Assembly (NCBI GenBank): GCA_010015745.1
Contig: ML978154.1
Coordinates: forward strand, 892,668 to 956,667
Length of the DNA: 64,000 nucleotides
Direction: 5' to 3'
Source of the DNA: Setomelanomma holmii
Taxonomy: Eukaryota > Ascomycota > Dothideomycetes > Pleosporales > Phaeosphaeriaceae
The notes under the pieces were generated by a model that did no database searches, was not told the origin of the DNA, and saw nothing but the letters and a program-made list of their open reading frames with translations. Made by a program: the position numbers and the translations under genes. Below are positions 1 to 9,559 of this stretch, piece after piece. The number at the start of each line of letters is the position of its first letter. Position 1 is the stretch's first letter.

Positions 1-35
1 TGCTCTCCTTTGTCTCGCATCACCTTGTACCCCTC

Positions 36-434
36 ATGCCGGGACACCCGCTTTATCCTTCCACTGGCACAATATGCTCTATCTGCCAGAGCCCGTTCCA
101 CACTGAGCACCCTCCAGTTCTCGTTGCCGGCATCGCTGGCTGTCGCAACCACATCTTCGGGTATTCGTGCTTGCGAAAATACATTGGCAGTAGAAAAAAC
201 CCGAGGTGTCCGCTATGCCGTACGCTGTGGTTTGGTATGTCTGAAAGGCAGCTCAACGATCTACGTACAAAATGGGAAGGTATTGATAGGGCAGAGACAA
301 ACCTGTTACGCGAGCTTGATGCTGAACATGGAAGAGACAATGATGATCCCACGGAAGCTGCTAAGTCTATTGGAGTTGAAATGCGGGAGCTGAGTAGAAG
401 GCTGTTGGCTGGTCGGCGACCTCGGAGTCATTAG
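36..434 (+). CDS. RING-finger protein, probable E3 ubiquitin ligase
   Basis: Predicted 132-residue protein with one RING-type zinc finger, the fold that recruits an E2 enzyme for ubiquitin transfer. The ligands are visible in order: a CxxC pair near residues 14-17 (CSIC), a Cys-Arg-Asn-His stretch, a Cys near residue 44, and the closing CPLC pair near residues 57-60. The C-terminal half is charged and probably helical. The reading frame stays open upstream to the window edge, so the ATG at 36 may not be the true start and the gene could be longer. The neighbour CCCH gene converges on it, with about 210 bases between the two stop codons. The substrate cannot be inferred. Family assignment is good; the start is uncertain. 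Confidence 0.7.
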   Translation: MPGHPLYPSTGTICSICQSPFHTEHPPVLVAGIAGCRNHIFGYSCLRKYIGSRKNPRCPLCRTLWFGMSERQLNDLRTKWEGIDRAETNLLRELDAEHGRDNDDPTEAAKSIGVEMRELSRRLLAGRRPRSH

Positions 435-646
435 CGGCATGATGGGTGGGGTCGCAAAAGGTTGATGAGATGCTGAGGGTTTATCAGGGTGCTTTTAACA
501 TTCGGTGTTTACTATAATTATTTTGAAACCCATAGAAGGTTGACCATCCAATTTGTATGAGAGCACTGTCAAACTTGCCCGTGGTCACCTAGCCTTGCAA
601 CGCAAACCTGCCTTTGCTTTCCTTTCACCCAACCTTCTGTCTAAGC

Positions 647-2318
647 TCAAATATCGATCAGATTTCCGACCATCGCAGGCCAGTTCTCCATCGAACCCTT
701 CGAGCTATTCCTATCGGCAATTTGAGCACTCTTGGCCTCCGCCTTCGCGGCTACGTCTTCACCTGGCTTGATCCATTTCGCTACCTGCCAGTCTACCTTA
801 TGTGCGTTATGTGGAAAATTGCAAGTTGTGAACTTTCTGCGTCGACATGCACCCTTCTGGCAGACATGTCCATTATAGCAGTCCGAGCGGCGACAGTCGC
901 CCTTTTGCCTGCATGGCCACTCCATAAGAAGAAACTGTAGACATTTGAGTATATCTGGACTAATGGCGGAATGGTCGAATTCGCATCGGGCATCATTGCA
1001 GGAGCCTCTAAGATGGAAGGCATTGCACAGCTTTCGGTGTTTGATGCGAGCCTGGTACAAGTCCCAATCGGATTTGCTTGGAGGGCTTGAGATTGTGTCT
1101 AGACGGTATCCGCCGGCATTGATTGGGATCAGGCCCGGGCGCGCTTCAGTGGGTAACTTACGTGAGGAGGTGGACAAAATCGTGTCGGATGATGCAATCG
1201 ACGTTAATGTTTCCGTGGTGTCCTTCGCACGATCGTACTTGATATAGCGGCTGTTCTTAAAGTGACCTCTTGGGTGTGACTGTGTAGAGGTCAGAACGGC
1301 CGCCGACTATGCCGGTAAAACGAAGTCACTTACGGTGCGCGTTCGCGGAGGGCTGATTGGTCCACAGCTATCTACCGGGCTCAAGATTCCACCACTCGCA
1401 ACACTCTGTTTGGGAGGGGCGACAAACATGAACCTTGTTGTTGCCAACCCGAGAGCATCGATCGCAGGATCAGGAAAGCTTCCCTCGATGAGCGTGATTT
1501 TGCTGAAAGCCGGTTCATTTTGTTGCAGCATTTCGAAGTACTTTTCATGGCCAGATGCGCCCAAGAATATGTGCTTGCATTGTGGATCTTGCACATGATC
1601 AGCAAATGAGACTGTCGTTCCGTCAGTTCCAGTAACTTATCAAGCCTCATGCTGGCAACGTACAGAGTATCTTGTCCCTCACAGAATGAGTGTGCCCAGT
1701 ATCGACCCAATAAGTCCAAGGGAAGCTGTCTGAGAAGCCTCTTGCGAAGTCTCGAACCATTCTCACGTTGGCCGCTCCAGTGTCGTCAGGGGTGATAGAT
1801 TCAGTGGACAGCTGGTCAAGGTCCGTAAAGACCAGGGTGCGGAGGAAGCAGGTCGAGGTTACGAGCTCTGGGCGACACTCTTCAATGTAATCCCACACCT
1901 GGCTGTGAAGCATGTATCGTGCACTCTCACCAGCTGCGCGTGAGTTGCAGCAATAAATTTTGTCGGCATCAAACTATTTCACGGGTCAAACAGTGCCGTA
2001 TATGGAACCGCAGAGCATACCTTGTGGCTATGTGTGTCGACCAAGACCAGTACATATTCGTGACTTGCACCATTCCCACTGTCAACTGCATTCCGTGCTT
2101 CGACTGTCTTTCTCAACGCGTTGTATTTCGCAAGCAGCTGCTCGTACTTCTCCGCCCCATCATTTAGCAGGCTCGAAGCCTTTCGCGTCGCCGCCTGCTA
2201 TTCGTCAGCTCCGACCAGTCTGCTGAAGGGAGGCACATACCTCAAGTTCTTCCTTCACGCTCAACTGGAGCGAGGCAAGGTGGCCGGCAATTCCATCAGG
2301 ATCGCCATCATCACTCAT
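647..2318 (-). CDS. DUF7923 plus tandem CCCH zinc-finger protein, 474 aa, five exons
   Basis: Exons on the minus strand: 2318-2241, 2194-2021, 1925-1664, 1611-1334 and 1279-647. All four junctions keep frame and use GT-AG signals (donors GTATGT, GTATGC, GTACGT, GTAAGT; a CTGAC branch point before exon 2). The product starts with a helical segment, continues with the fungal DUF7923 domain (about residues 70-240, including the typical core DPQCKHIFLG), and ends with a tandem CCCH region. The first finger is C-x8-C-x4-C-x3-H at about residues 349-367; the second is C-x5-C-x4-C-x3-H at about 389-404. Proteins of this architecture are widespread in Pezizomycotina and are presumed to bind nucleic acid; their target is not known to me. 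A 16-bp triple repeat lies just upstream of the start. The splice model is mine and would be settled by RNA reads. Confidence 0.85.
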
Positions 2319-3756
2319 TTTGGTCGAGGTGACACTTCGTAGTGGTGCGATGCTGTAGTGGTGCGATGCTGGAGTGGTGTCGATGCAGAATTTGAGGTTG
2401 TGTTGTTGTGGAGTGACAGAGCGTTTGCAGGTGGAGGCAGGAGCAACTGACTCTGCAGGGATTAGCGCCAAGAGCGTCTTCATGATGAGCAAAATCGCTG
2501 CGACACCTCACCGCTTCCATCTCAAGTCCTATTGAATACTCCTTCATCGTTGAAAACCTCTTAACCGTGCCCTACGCGTTGCCTCTGCTCAGGACGTCAC
2601 TTCGCACAAACAGCTCTCTCTTCTCTAATACTTGCGCATGTGATGTTATTCGCTTTAAAGCGTGTCTCACAAATGGCACAACAATGAGGCTTAACTCGCA
2701 CGGAGCGATGGCGGCAAACTCAAGTCATCTTACGAAGAGAAATGGGAATTTGGCTTGGATGACCGAGGGATTGGCATTGGCGAGAGATGCGTCTCTGTTG
2801 CAAGTCAGTATGATGATTGTCCGTAACTCCAACGCAATTACAATGTATACCATTCCTCGAAGCTCAGTGCTTGAGCTGAACCTCGCTCAGGTCTGGATCC
2901 TTCCTTCCCAAGCAATGGTAATCTGCAGCACAGCGCCAACCGCCTCTTCCGATATTGCGCTGCTCGAGTGTCACAGCATACTGACGTTGTCTTTATTCAG
3001 GCCCAGACGCGACGCTTGCTGCTTCACGCCATCCCAGCTCAAAGGAAAGACTACATGGTAGACTCAGGAGTGAGGTGAACGACTTCACTTCGGCCCATCG
3101 GCACCCAAAATTACCGGTAGCGCGCGGAGCACAAGCCACCTTCACGAAGCCACGCATCTCTAAACCCTCTACCATGAATCAAACAGCGTTGCCCTTCTAG
3201 AAGCTTACTCGTGCCAACCAGCCGCGTCGCTAGATCATCGCCGGTTGATACGTGTGCGCTGAGTCTTTGCTGCTCTTCAATCTATCCGCTTCACGAGCTG
3301 GACACCCCTGCAGCGATTTGAGAGACCTTCGGTGCTTGCACGGTCCGATAAAATGTCGCGTGCCCTTGAATCTTTCACGAATTACGACCCCACCTCCTTC
3401 ATCTTACTTCGGATTCCACAGCAGTTGCCATCTGAATAATTTCGGTCGTTGCGGCCTTGGTAAGTTTCATCTGATGAAAAGGTAAGAGTTCAGTATAGCA
3501 TTCTTTCAAATTCATTTATTTAGATGGAGAGTCGCGGATGCACTCGGAAGAGTGGGATAAGTGTAGGTATAAGTATTGCATCCTGAGAACGAAGAGGGGA
3601 TGCAGATTTGTGAGCCTTACCTGTGGTCTGGTCCACTCCGACGCTCCTTTTCTTTAGAGCAGCTTTCGAGGGCTGTTCGATCCATTCATTCTTCGCACAT
3701 TCCTTTTGGTCACTCATTCACCTCACCAACCTTTTCTTCATCTACGCTACGTCGCA
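2319..3756. other. Divergent intergenic region, CCCH gene and esterase
   Basis: About 1.4 kb separates the start of the minus-strand CCCH gene from the start of the plus-strand esterase, so both promoters should lie here. A 164-codon open frame at 2567-3061 begins with GTG and matches no family I know. A GTAAGT motif at 3460-3465 could mark a 5' UTR intron of the esterase, but no clear acceptor pairs with it. I see no RNA gene or mobile element. Confidence 0.4.
2339..2387. repeat. Three tandem copies of a 16-bp unit in a 5' leader
   Basis: The 16-bp unit GTAGTGGTGCGATGCT occurs exactly at 2339-2354 and 2355-2370, followed by a 17-bp variant at 2371-2387. It lies 21 bases upstream of the ATG of the CCCH gene, so it is probably in that gene's 5' UTR or core promoter. 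Confidence 0.8.
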
Positions 3757-5478
3757 ATGAAGCAGACCTCGGCCCTTGGCTTCTTGCTCGCAGCCGCCAC
3801 CAGCATCGCGCCTATAGCAAACGCCGTGGACACGCTGGTCGACATCGGCTATGCTCAGTACCAAGGTGCTGTCATCGATGCCGACCTCGGTGTCTCAGCA
3901 TGGAAGGGCATACAGTACGCCGCGCCTCCTGTCGGCGAGTTGAGATTTGCAGCGCCACAAGACCCCGTCGTCACAGGTCTCATCGATGCCACTAAATACG
4001 GAGCGACATGCCCACCCAGTCGGCCCGATGATTGGACCATTTCCGGCCCAAATGACCGATTCCATATTGCGGAGGACTGCTTGTATCTCAGCGTTCATGC
4101 ACCAACTGGAGCGCGTGTTGACTCGAAACTCCCAGTCGTTGTGTTCTTCCAGGGAGGAGGCTTCTTGTCGCAGTCTAGTGCTAATTGGATTCCTACTGAG
4201 ATTGTCGCAGACGGGCAGGTGGTGTTTGTACAGTTCAGCTACCGTGTGGGCCTCTATGGATTCCTTAGTAGCGCTGAAGTTCGAACCGGAGGCGGTGATG
4301 TGAATGCTGGACTGCGCGACCAGATCAAGGTGCTCGAATGGGTTCAAGATCATATCGCCACCTTTGGCGGGGATCCCGATCAAGTGGTTCTCGATGGAGT
4401 CAGTGCGGGCGGCTCCTCTGTTGCCCTGATGATGGCGGCGAATACTGGCAAGAAGCTGTTTGCTGGTGGCATTATGGAGTCTGGAGGGTGGGTAACGATG
4501 CGAAATGCAGAGCAGGGTCAAAAGCAGTACGATTGTTTGATCCAGGACAAGGGCTGTGATGGCGCCTCTGACAGCCTCGCCTGCCTTCGCGCACTGAACG
4601 AATCAGCCATCCGATCCACGAACTGCTGGTTCAACCCAAACATCGACGGCGAGCTATACACAGACGCTCTGGTGAACTTGTTTCAGCAGGGGAAGTACGC
4701 CAAAGTCCCCACCATCATGGGCACCTGCGCCAATGAAGGTACTAAGTGGAATGCACCCGAGACGCTGGATACCCCAGCCGACGCACTCCAATGGATTGTC
4801 GAAAAAGATCCCAGCCTGAGCAAATCCTCTATCAGTATCGTCAACGATGTCTACATCAAGCCGCCTCAGCCCGTCTTCCCAGACAAAGGTCGATACTGGC
4901 AACACGCCGCCGTAGCCATAAGCGACATTGGTGCAACCTGTATGACGCGCAACATCCAAAATTACCTTGCACGCGATGGCGTGTCTACATTCAACTACAA
5001 ATACGACGTACTCGATCCATCGGACGAGACAGTCGGCTACGGCGCATGGCATACGGTTAACGCCTACGCGTTTTGGGGCAACAACCGCACAGACGGCGGC
5101 GCGCCGGCCAGCTACTTCACCACCAACGAGCCCATCATCCCGCTTGTACGGTCGTACTGGAACAGCTTTATCCGCAATTTAGATCCGAATACGGATCGCA
5201 TCAAGGTCGCTGTAGAGTGGAAGCCCTATTCCGGCGCCACGGTGCGCGAGAGGCTGTTCATACAGACAAACAATACGAAGATGGAACGCATGTCGCCGGC
5301 ACAGTCGCTGAGGTGCGATATGATGCGCCCGTTCAGTGACAATTTGGGGAAGCCGGCAGCGAAGAATGCGGTTACTGAGCTTGATGGCAGACTTGCGGCG
5401 AAGTTGAACGGCACTAACGAGGATACTGGCCTCAAGCACAAGCTGAGACACGTTAGGGACTTCGGTCTAGAGGAGTAA
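3757..5478 (+). CDS. Secreted type-B carboxylesterase/lipase-family protein, 573 aa
   Basis: Single-exon gene of the alpha/beta-hydrolase COesterase family (PF00135), which hydrolyses carboxylic esters. I start it at the ATG at 3757, not the in-frame ATG at 3706, because the former begins a clean signal peptide (about residues 1-23, ending IANA), so the enzyme should be secreted. Visible family marks are the Gly-Gly-Gly oxyanion loop (FFQGGGF), the EDCLYLSV motif, the nucleophile elbow G-V-S-A-G with Ser216, the acid in GTCANEG (Glu327) and the histidine in GAWHTVN (His432). The elbow has Val where most relatives have Glu, and the His motif lacks the usual HGSE. The triad is present, so activity is expected but the substrate is open. 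It resembles the fungal extracellular lipase/esterase branch in length. Confidence 0.9.
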   Translation: MKQTSALGFLLAAATSIAPIANAVDTLVDIGYAQYQGAVIDADLGVSAWKGIQYAAPPVGELRFAAPQDPVVTGLIDATKYGATCPPSRPDDWTISGPNDRFHIAEDCLYLSVHAPTGARVDSKLPVVVFFQGGGFLSQSSANWIPTEIVADGQVVFVQFSYRVGLYGFLSSAEVRTGGGDVNAGLRDQIKVLEWVQDHIATFGGDPDQVVLDGVSAGGSSVALMMAANTGKKLFAGGIMESGGWVTMRNAEQGQKQYDCLIQDKGCDGASDSLACLRALNESAIRSTNCWFNPNIDGELYTDALVNLFQQGKYAKVPTIMGTCANEGTKWNAPETLDTPADALQWIVEKDPSLSKSSISIVNDVYIKPPQPVFPDKGRYWQHAAVAISDIGATCMTRNIQNYLARDGVSTFNYKYDVLDPSDETVGYGAWHTVNAYAFWGNNRTDGGAPASYFTTNEPIIPLVRSYWNSFIRNLDPNTDRIKVAVEWKPYSGATVRERLFIQTNNTKMERMSPAQSLRCDMMRPFSDNLGKPAAKNAVTELDGRLAAKLNGTNEDTGLKHKLRHVRDFGLEE

Positions 5479-5886
5479 ATGACTGTGGTTCGTCTCTGTA
5501 ACTGTGGATGTGAAGCGCCTGTGCATCAAAGTAGACGTGCAATGATCAATTTGGGAGAGCCAAGCAGTCAATGCAATTTGTTGTAATAATCGAGACGCTA
5601 GCAGGACATGAACACACATGTGATAGAAGTAGGATTCAAAGAGGCCATAGACAAATTCGCTCGGAGGCGTTTGGCTGTGGCAGTCTTATATAACAAGGGC
5701 TTGAGCACTACCAAGTTCGATTTCGAAGTGTGATGATCTTTCTAAAGCTAGTTAGTATTGCGATCTCTCCTCGTTCTTGTCTGCTTACCAATCGAATAAT
5801 TTTCCTCTGCCGCAGTAGCCTTCACCATCTCGCCGCTTGTTGCTTGAGACGCCTCACACCGCGCTTTGGCCCTTCTTCTCTCCTTC

Positions 5887-6179
5887 TCAAGCTTGGTTCT
5901 GGTCCAATTCATTGATTAGAGTCTTGCCCGAGTGGCATAATACGCTGACGCTTTGGCTACCAGTCTTTACTTCAGGATGTTGGCTCCAGAAGTCGTCCCT
6001 GCCATCCAAGGCGAGCACAAGTCCATCCGCCCGGACATATGTTCCAGATCTGACGCTCCAGGGGTTCTGTGGGATCGCGGAAGGTACATCTGCAAGACCA
6101 TCAGTTAGATCGAGTGGTATGTTGCAAGTATCTCGCCACCTCATGGTCAAGACGTACCTTCCTCATTCTTAGGTAACAT
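5887..6179 (-). CDS. Small orphan protein, 74 aa, two exons
   Basis: Exon 1 is 6179-6158 and exon 2 is 6089-5887. The 68-nt intron has a GTACGT donor, a CTAAC branch point and a TTGCAG acceptor, and splicing keeps frame to give 75 codons including the stop. The product is soluble, without signal peptide or membrane segment, and I recognise no domain. A TATATAA box about 100 bases upstream of the ATG fits a promoter for this strand. The strength of the intron signals is the main reason to believe it. It could still be a noncoding transcript or a lineage-specific gene. Confidence 0.45.
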
Positions 6180-6277
6180 GTTGACCGCTTTCGTTCTTGT
6201 GGCAGTGTATCTGTTGATGGTTATTGATGTTGATTGTTGAGATGAGATGGCTACTTGAAGTGGGCGTAGTCAGTGCA

Positions 6278-6284
6278 TTATATA
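6278..6284 (-). promoter_or_regulatory. TATA-box-like element
   Basis: TATATAA on the minus strand, about 100 bases before the ATG at 6179 of the small orphan gene. The distance is reasonable for a fungal TATA promoter. No other element was identified. Confidence 0.35.
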
Positions 6285-6289
6285 GCGTT

Positions 6290-7180
6290 GTAACCAGGAC
6301 GGGAGAGCCGATTCTTCGTGAGGGCACTTCTCGTGGAAACCGATCTCATTCGTACCTATTGGTGGGAAGAACGGGTCTCATGCAGATATGGCGTTACTTC
6401 GAGGGCCTCAATGCTTGACTACGTGTTGCCATTCACGACTACCAATTCCATTGGTTCCAGAATGAGGTCTCATCCTGAGCTGGAGGCTGCGCTTCTCTGG
6501 ATATACTAGCATGGGGTAGGTCCCTTCCGGTCCATGCTCCTATGATCAAAGATTGTGCCGGGCAAGGCTGAAAGATGCGCCACATGGGATAGGATTGGTC
6601 GACTGTCATGGGTCTCCAGAGCATCGAACGCGCCTCGTGGACTTAAATTCAGTGCCACGACATCTACGTGAACCACACTTCCATGATAGAGTATCGTAAC
6701 CAATCTGTCTCGTAAATCTTCAGGAAGGACGTCGCGATCAACGGCAGCGCGGCGCAGGCAGAGCTGAATGGAGGAAAGACCTTGAAAAGCGAGTTCAAGC
6801 ATAAGCGCTTTCTCCGAACTCCGTGTATACAGAGATACCGTGGCGCTCCATGATTGTAATCTGCTCGTTGCTAGGAAGTACAAGCAGGCTTTTCGAATTT
6901 GGACGTGAGCGGCTGAGGAAAGAGTGCGGCAGTGCCTGAATGCACGGAGTTTTGAGACCCTCACAATTGACCAATCATGATGCACTCGTGTTTTGCCATG
7001 TGGGGCCGCAACACTACAAAAGGTAGGCGGTGCCCAGGGGTCTTATTACTCTCCAAACAACACCTACACTACCCAAGTGTAAATACTGCCGAAGCCCAGG
7101 GTAAGCCGCCTTGTGCACACGGTGGACAGGAAGGTTCTCAAGCTAATCTTCACTACACAGGTCAGTAGTTCGAAGAGTGA
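6290..7180. other. Intergenic stretch with no firm gene; may hold 5' exons of the C2H2 gene
   Basis: A 159-codon minus-strand open frame (6506-6985) and a 63-codon plus-strand frame (6977-7168) occur here without recognisable domains. A GTAAGC donor at about 7100 and a CTAAT branch-like motif near 7144 suggest that the missing 5' end of the downstream C2H2 gene lies in this stretch. One frame before that donor reads CKYC, which would suit a zinc ligand pair, but I cannot complete the join. Confidence 0.3.
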
Positions 7181-8325
7181 TCGCGCGGCGCGGAGCCGAG
7201 GCTTCGCGCGGCTGCAATCAGCGAAGAGTATGGTGGTCATCTAAGCGCTTTTCCTGAGCCTTGGTGGGATGCAGATGGGACGTTCCTATGCTATGCCGAT
7301 TTTGATCCCGCGTTCTTGATTGGAGTTGACAACGACTTGAGCGCAGCCCAGACCGAATATATCACGACTTACAGTTCAAACGATCCATACCAGGTGCCTT
7401 TGAAACTGTCGCGCCACAGCTCACCAGGTCCAGAAACAGGAGAAGCAACCCGGCTGGACCTGAGTATTGGGTTTCTAAATGCTGTTGCTCATACGCACGT
7501 TGAGACTGCTTTACGAGATGCGAGCGACCAAATCGTCTTTCCATACACTCTTAATATCTCCTCTGATAACCCAGACACCAAGTCTACTTCCAGTCCACCA
7601 TCCAATCAGTCATCTATACGCCAGGCTAGTCTATCGCCTCCTACTTCAGACTGCGGGTCTATACCAAAACCGCAACGAGTCAAATCCTTGCACCTCCGTC
7701 AAGCTGACATACCGTTACCCCAACTGGTAGGCTCCTCTTGTCGTCATGAACGGCATTCTACCACCTCAACGTCTTGCAACGATTGCTTCGCTCAGAGCTT
7801 CATTCGGTCTCCAGCGCATATTCTGCGACAGACCTCATGTTCAGCATCACGGGCGCCAGTTCCAATCCCTCGCGCAACACGTCTGTTATCTTGCCCAGCT
7901 TGCCCATTAGGGTTTGCGCAAGAGAGAGACCTGAGGTAAGCTGGAGATCTTCCACAATCTTTGTAGGGAATTTTGGGGCATCTAATGCACGTCGCATTGA
8001 CTTTGATACTGATTCTTGAGGCAGTCAACATATCAAGTCACACGAGAGATTCGCTTGCAGCCATTTCGGGTGCGATAAGAGCTACACAGATAAGGGCTCC
8101 CTACCAAAACACAAGGTCTCGAAGCATCCCAACCCTGGAGATACGAGACATCACTGCAAGTGGTGCAGCTACGAGTCTCCACGGCGCCCATATGTTCTGA
8201 GGCATATGGAGAAGTGCAAGTTCAAGACACAACCGAAGTGCGAAGACAATGAGAAAGACGATGGGATAGACCTCTCAGCCCCCGACAATCTCAATGGACA
8301 TAACACCTTGTCGGTTCTGACATAA
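7181..8325 (+). CDS. C2H2 zinc-finger protein, 5' end unresolved
   Basis: Two exons are clear: one ending at 7935 and one at 8025-8325. The 89-nt intron (GTAAGC donor, GGCAG acceptor) cuts through the first zinc finger. Only after splicing does the finger become complete: CPAC, 12 residues, then H-x3-H (HIKSH). Finger 2 follows at once (C-x4-C-x12-H-x4-H, with core SYTDKGSLPKHK), then finger 3 (C-x2-C-x12-H-x3-C, ending HMEKC). The region before the fingers is Ser/Pro-rich and unstructured. Together these suggest a nuclear DNA-binding regulator; the target is unknown. The first exon is open from 7181 but contains no in-frame ATG, so at least one upstream exon is missing from my model or the gene is 5'-decayed. 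Confidence 0.65.
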
Positions 8326-9559
8326 TTACTGGAAGTGGTTGACCGCATTGGTCTGGAAGAGAAGGAGCTCAGAGGATAAGAGAATACATAGCTAGGATCG
8401 TGCTGCTTTGCGACTTAGCAAGGTCTGAAAGTGTGACCTAGTGATTCTGACACATGCTCAAGGCCGGGTAGAGCTTAACCTTCCTCACTAGAGTTAGGCA
8501 AAGGCTACGCGGGTTCCAGGCATCGTGATCAAGGCGCTATGTTACCTTTCTTCGGGATCGCAAGCCTTGATGCCTGAGCACGATTCCCTTTTTATACGGT
8601 GATGGTCGATCTCCTTCCAATGCGGAAGTTGGAGTCCCGGTGGAACGTTTCCCTTAGTTTGTTATTTTCCGAGATCTCACAGGCGGATTTCGAGGCACAG
8701 TTTTGTGATTGCATTTGCAAATAGCCCAGCTTCATTGCAAAAGAAACAACAGCTTAGCAAGAACGGCTGCCCAGTCAATATCACCCTGTCACATAACCTC
8801 AGATCCACTAAGCCCTCTGTCCCCAATGTGCATTAATGGACAAAACGATACTATGCCGCAATAGCTTCATCGGGACATTGATATCTTCTACCAGGAGGCC
8901 AATCGTCCATTAAATTTTCTGTATCAAGACGAGAGCACAAATTCCGATCATTTAACGTGCACCGTACATACTCCATGCAGCTACACAGATTCTCACCTGA
9001 ACTTTCCGCTTCCCAACCTGTGTAGCACGATCCTTTCGTGCGCGCGAAATAATCGAGCGTGTACGCTCACCTGGATGTCGATTACGATGCCGTGTCTCAA
9101 CGTCACACGGGTATTCTCACATCCGGCATTACGGCGATAGGTCGGTCGTCTCCACGTATATTCGGTAACGTAACCTACGATGTCTACAGCGAAGCAAAAT
9201 CAACTTCGCAACAGCCTCGTGTCCATCTGCAAGCTTAATCCACGAGATCGTCGCAGGGTTGTGATTTAGCAAGATATGAAGGACACTGTTTGACAATATA
9301 TGCAATAAAAGAGGATCCGAGCAGAAACGATGAATTCGATAGCGACCGGGGTATCACTACCTGATCTAACCATGAGACAGATGGTATAGCGACAAATTGT
9401 CAAAAACGCCTGATCCACTTATGCGGTGGACTCCAGATGCCCATCTAAATCTTGAACGCCTCTAGATATATCGCCACCCATGGCTCCAAACACTTCGTCA
9501 AACACCAAAACGTCTCAAACCATGTACAAAGAATCAAAAACCCCCAACCCGCGTCAAAC
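8326..9559. other. Intergenic, no gene seen
   Basis: About 1.2 kb between the C2H2 gene and the 3' end of the glycosyltransferase-like gene. No open frame with family resemblance, no tRNA-like structure and no repeat was found; it presumably contains the 3' UTRs of both flanking genes, which converge here. Confidence 0.4.

Noticed and set aside
2567..3061. 164-codon plus-strand frame between the CCCH gene and the esterase
   Set aside because: Begins with GTG, no ATG in a sensible place, no family likeness.
6506..6985. 159-codon minus-strand frame
   Set aside because: Mixed composition without domain, signal peptide or splice signals; not enough to call a gene.
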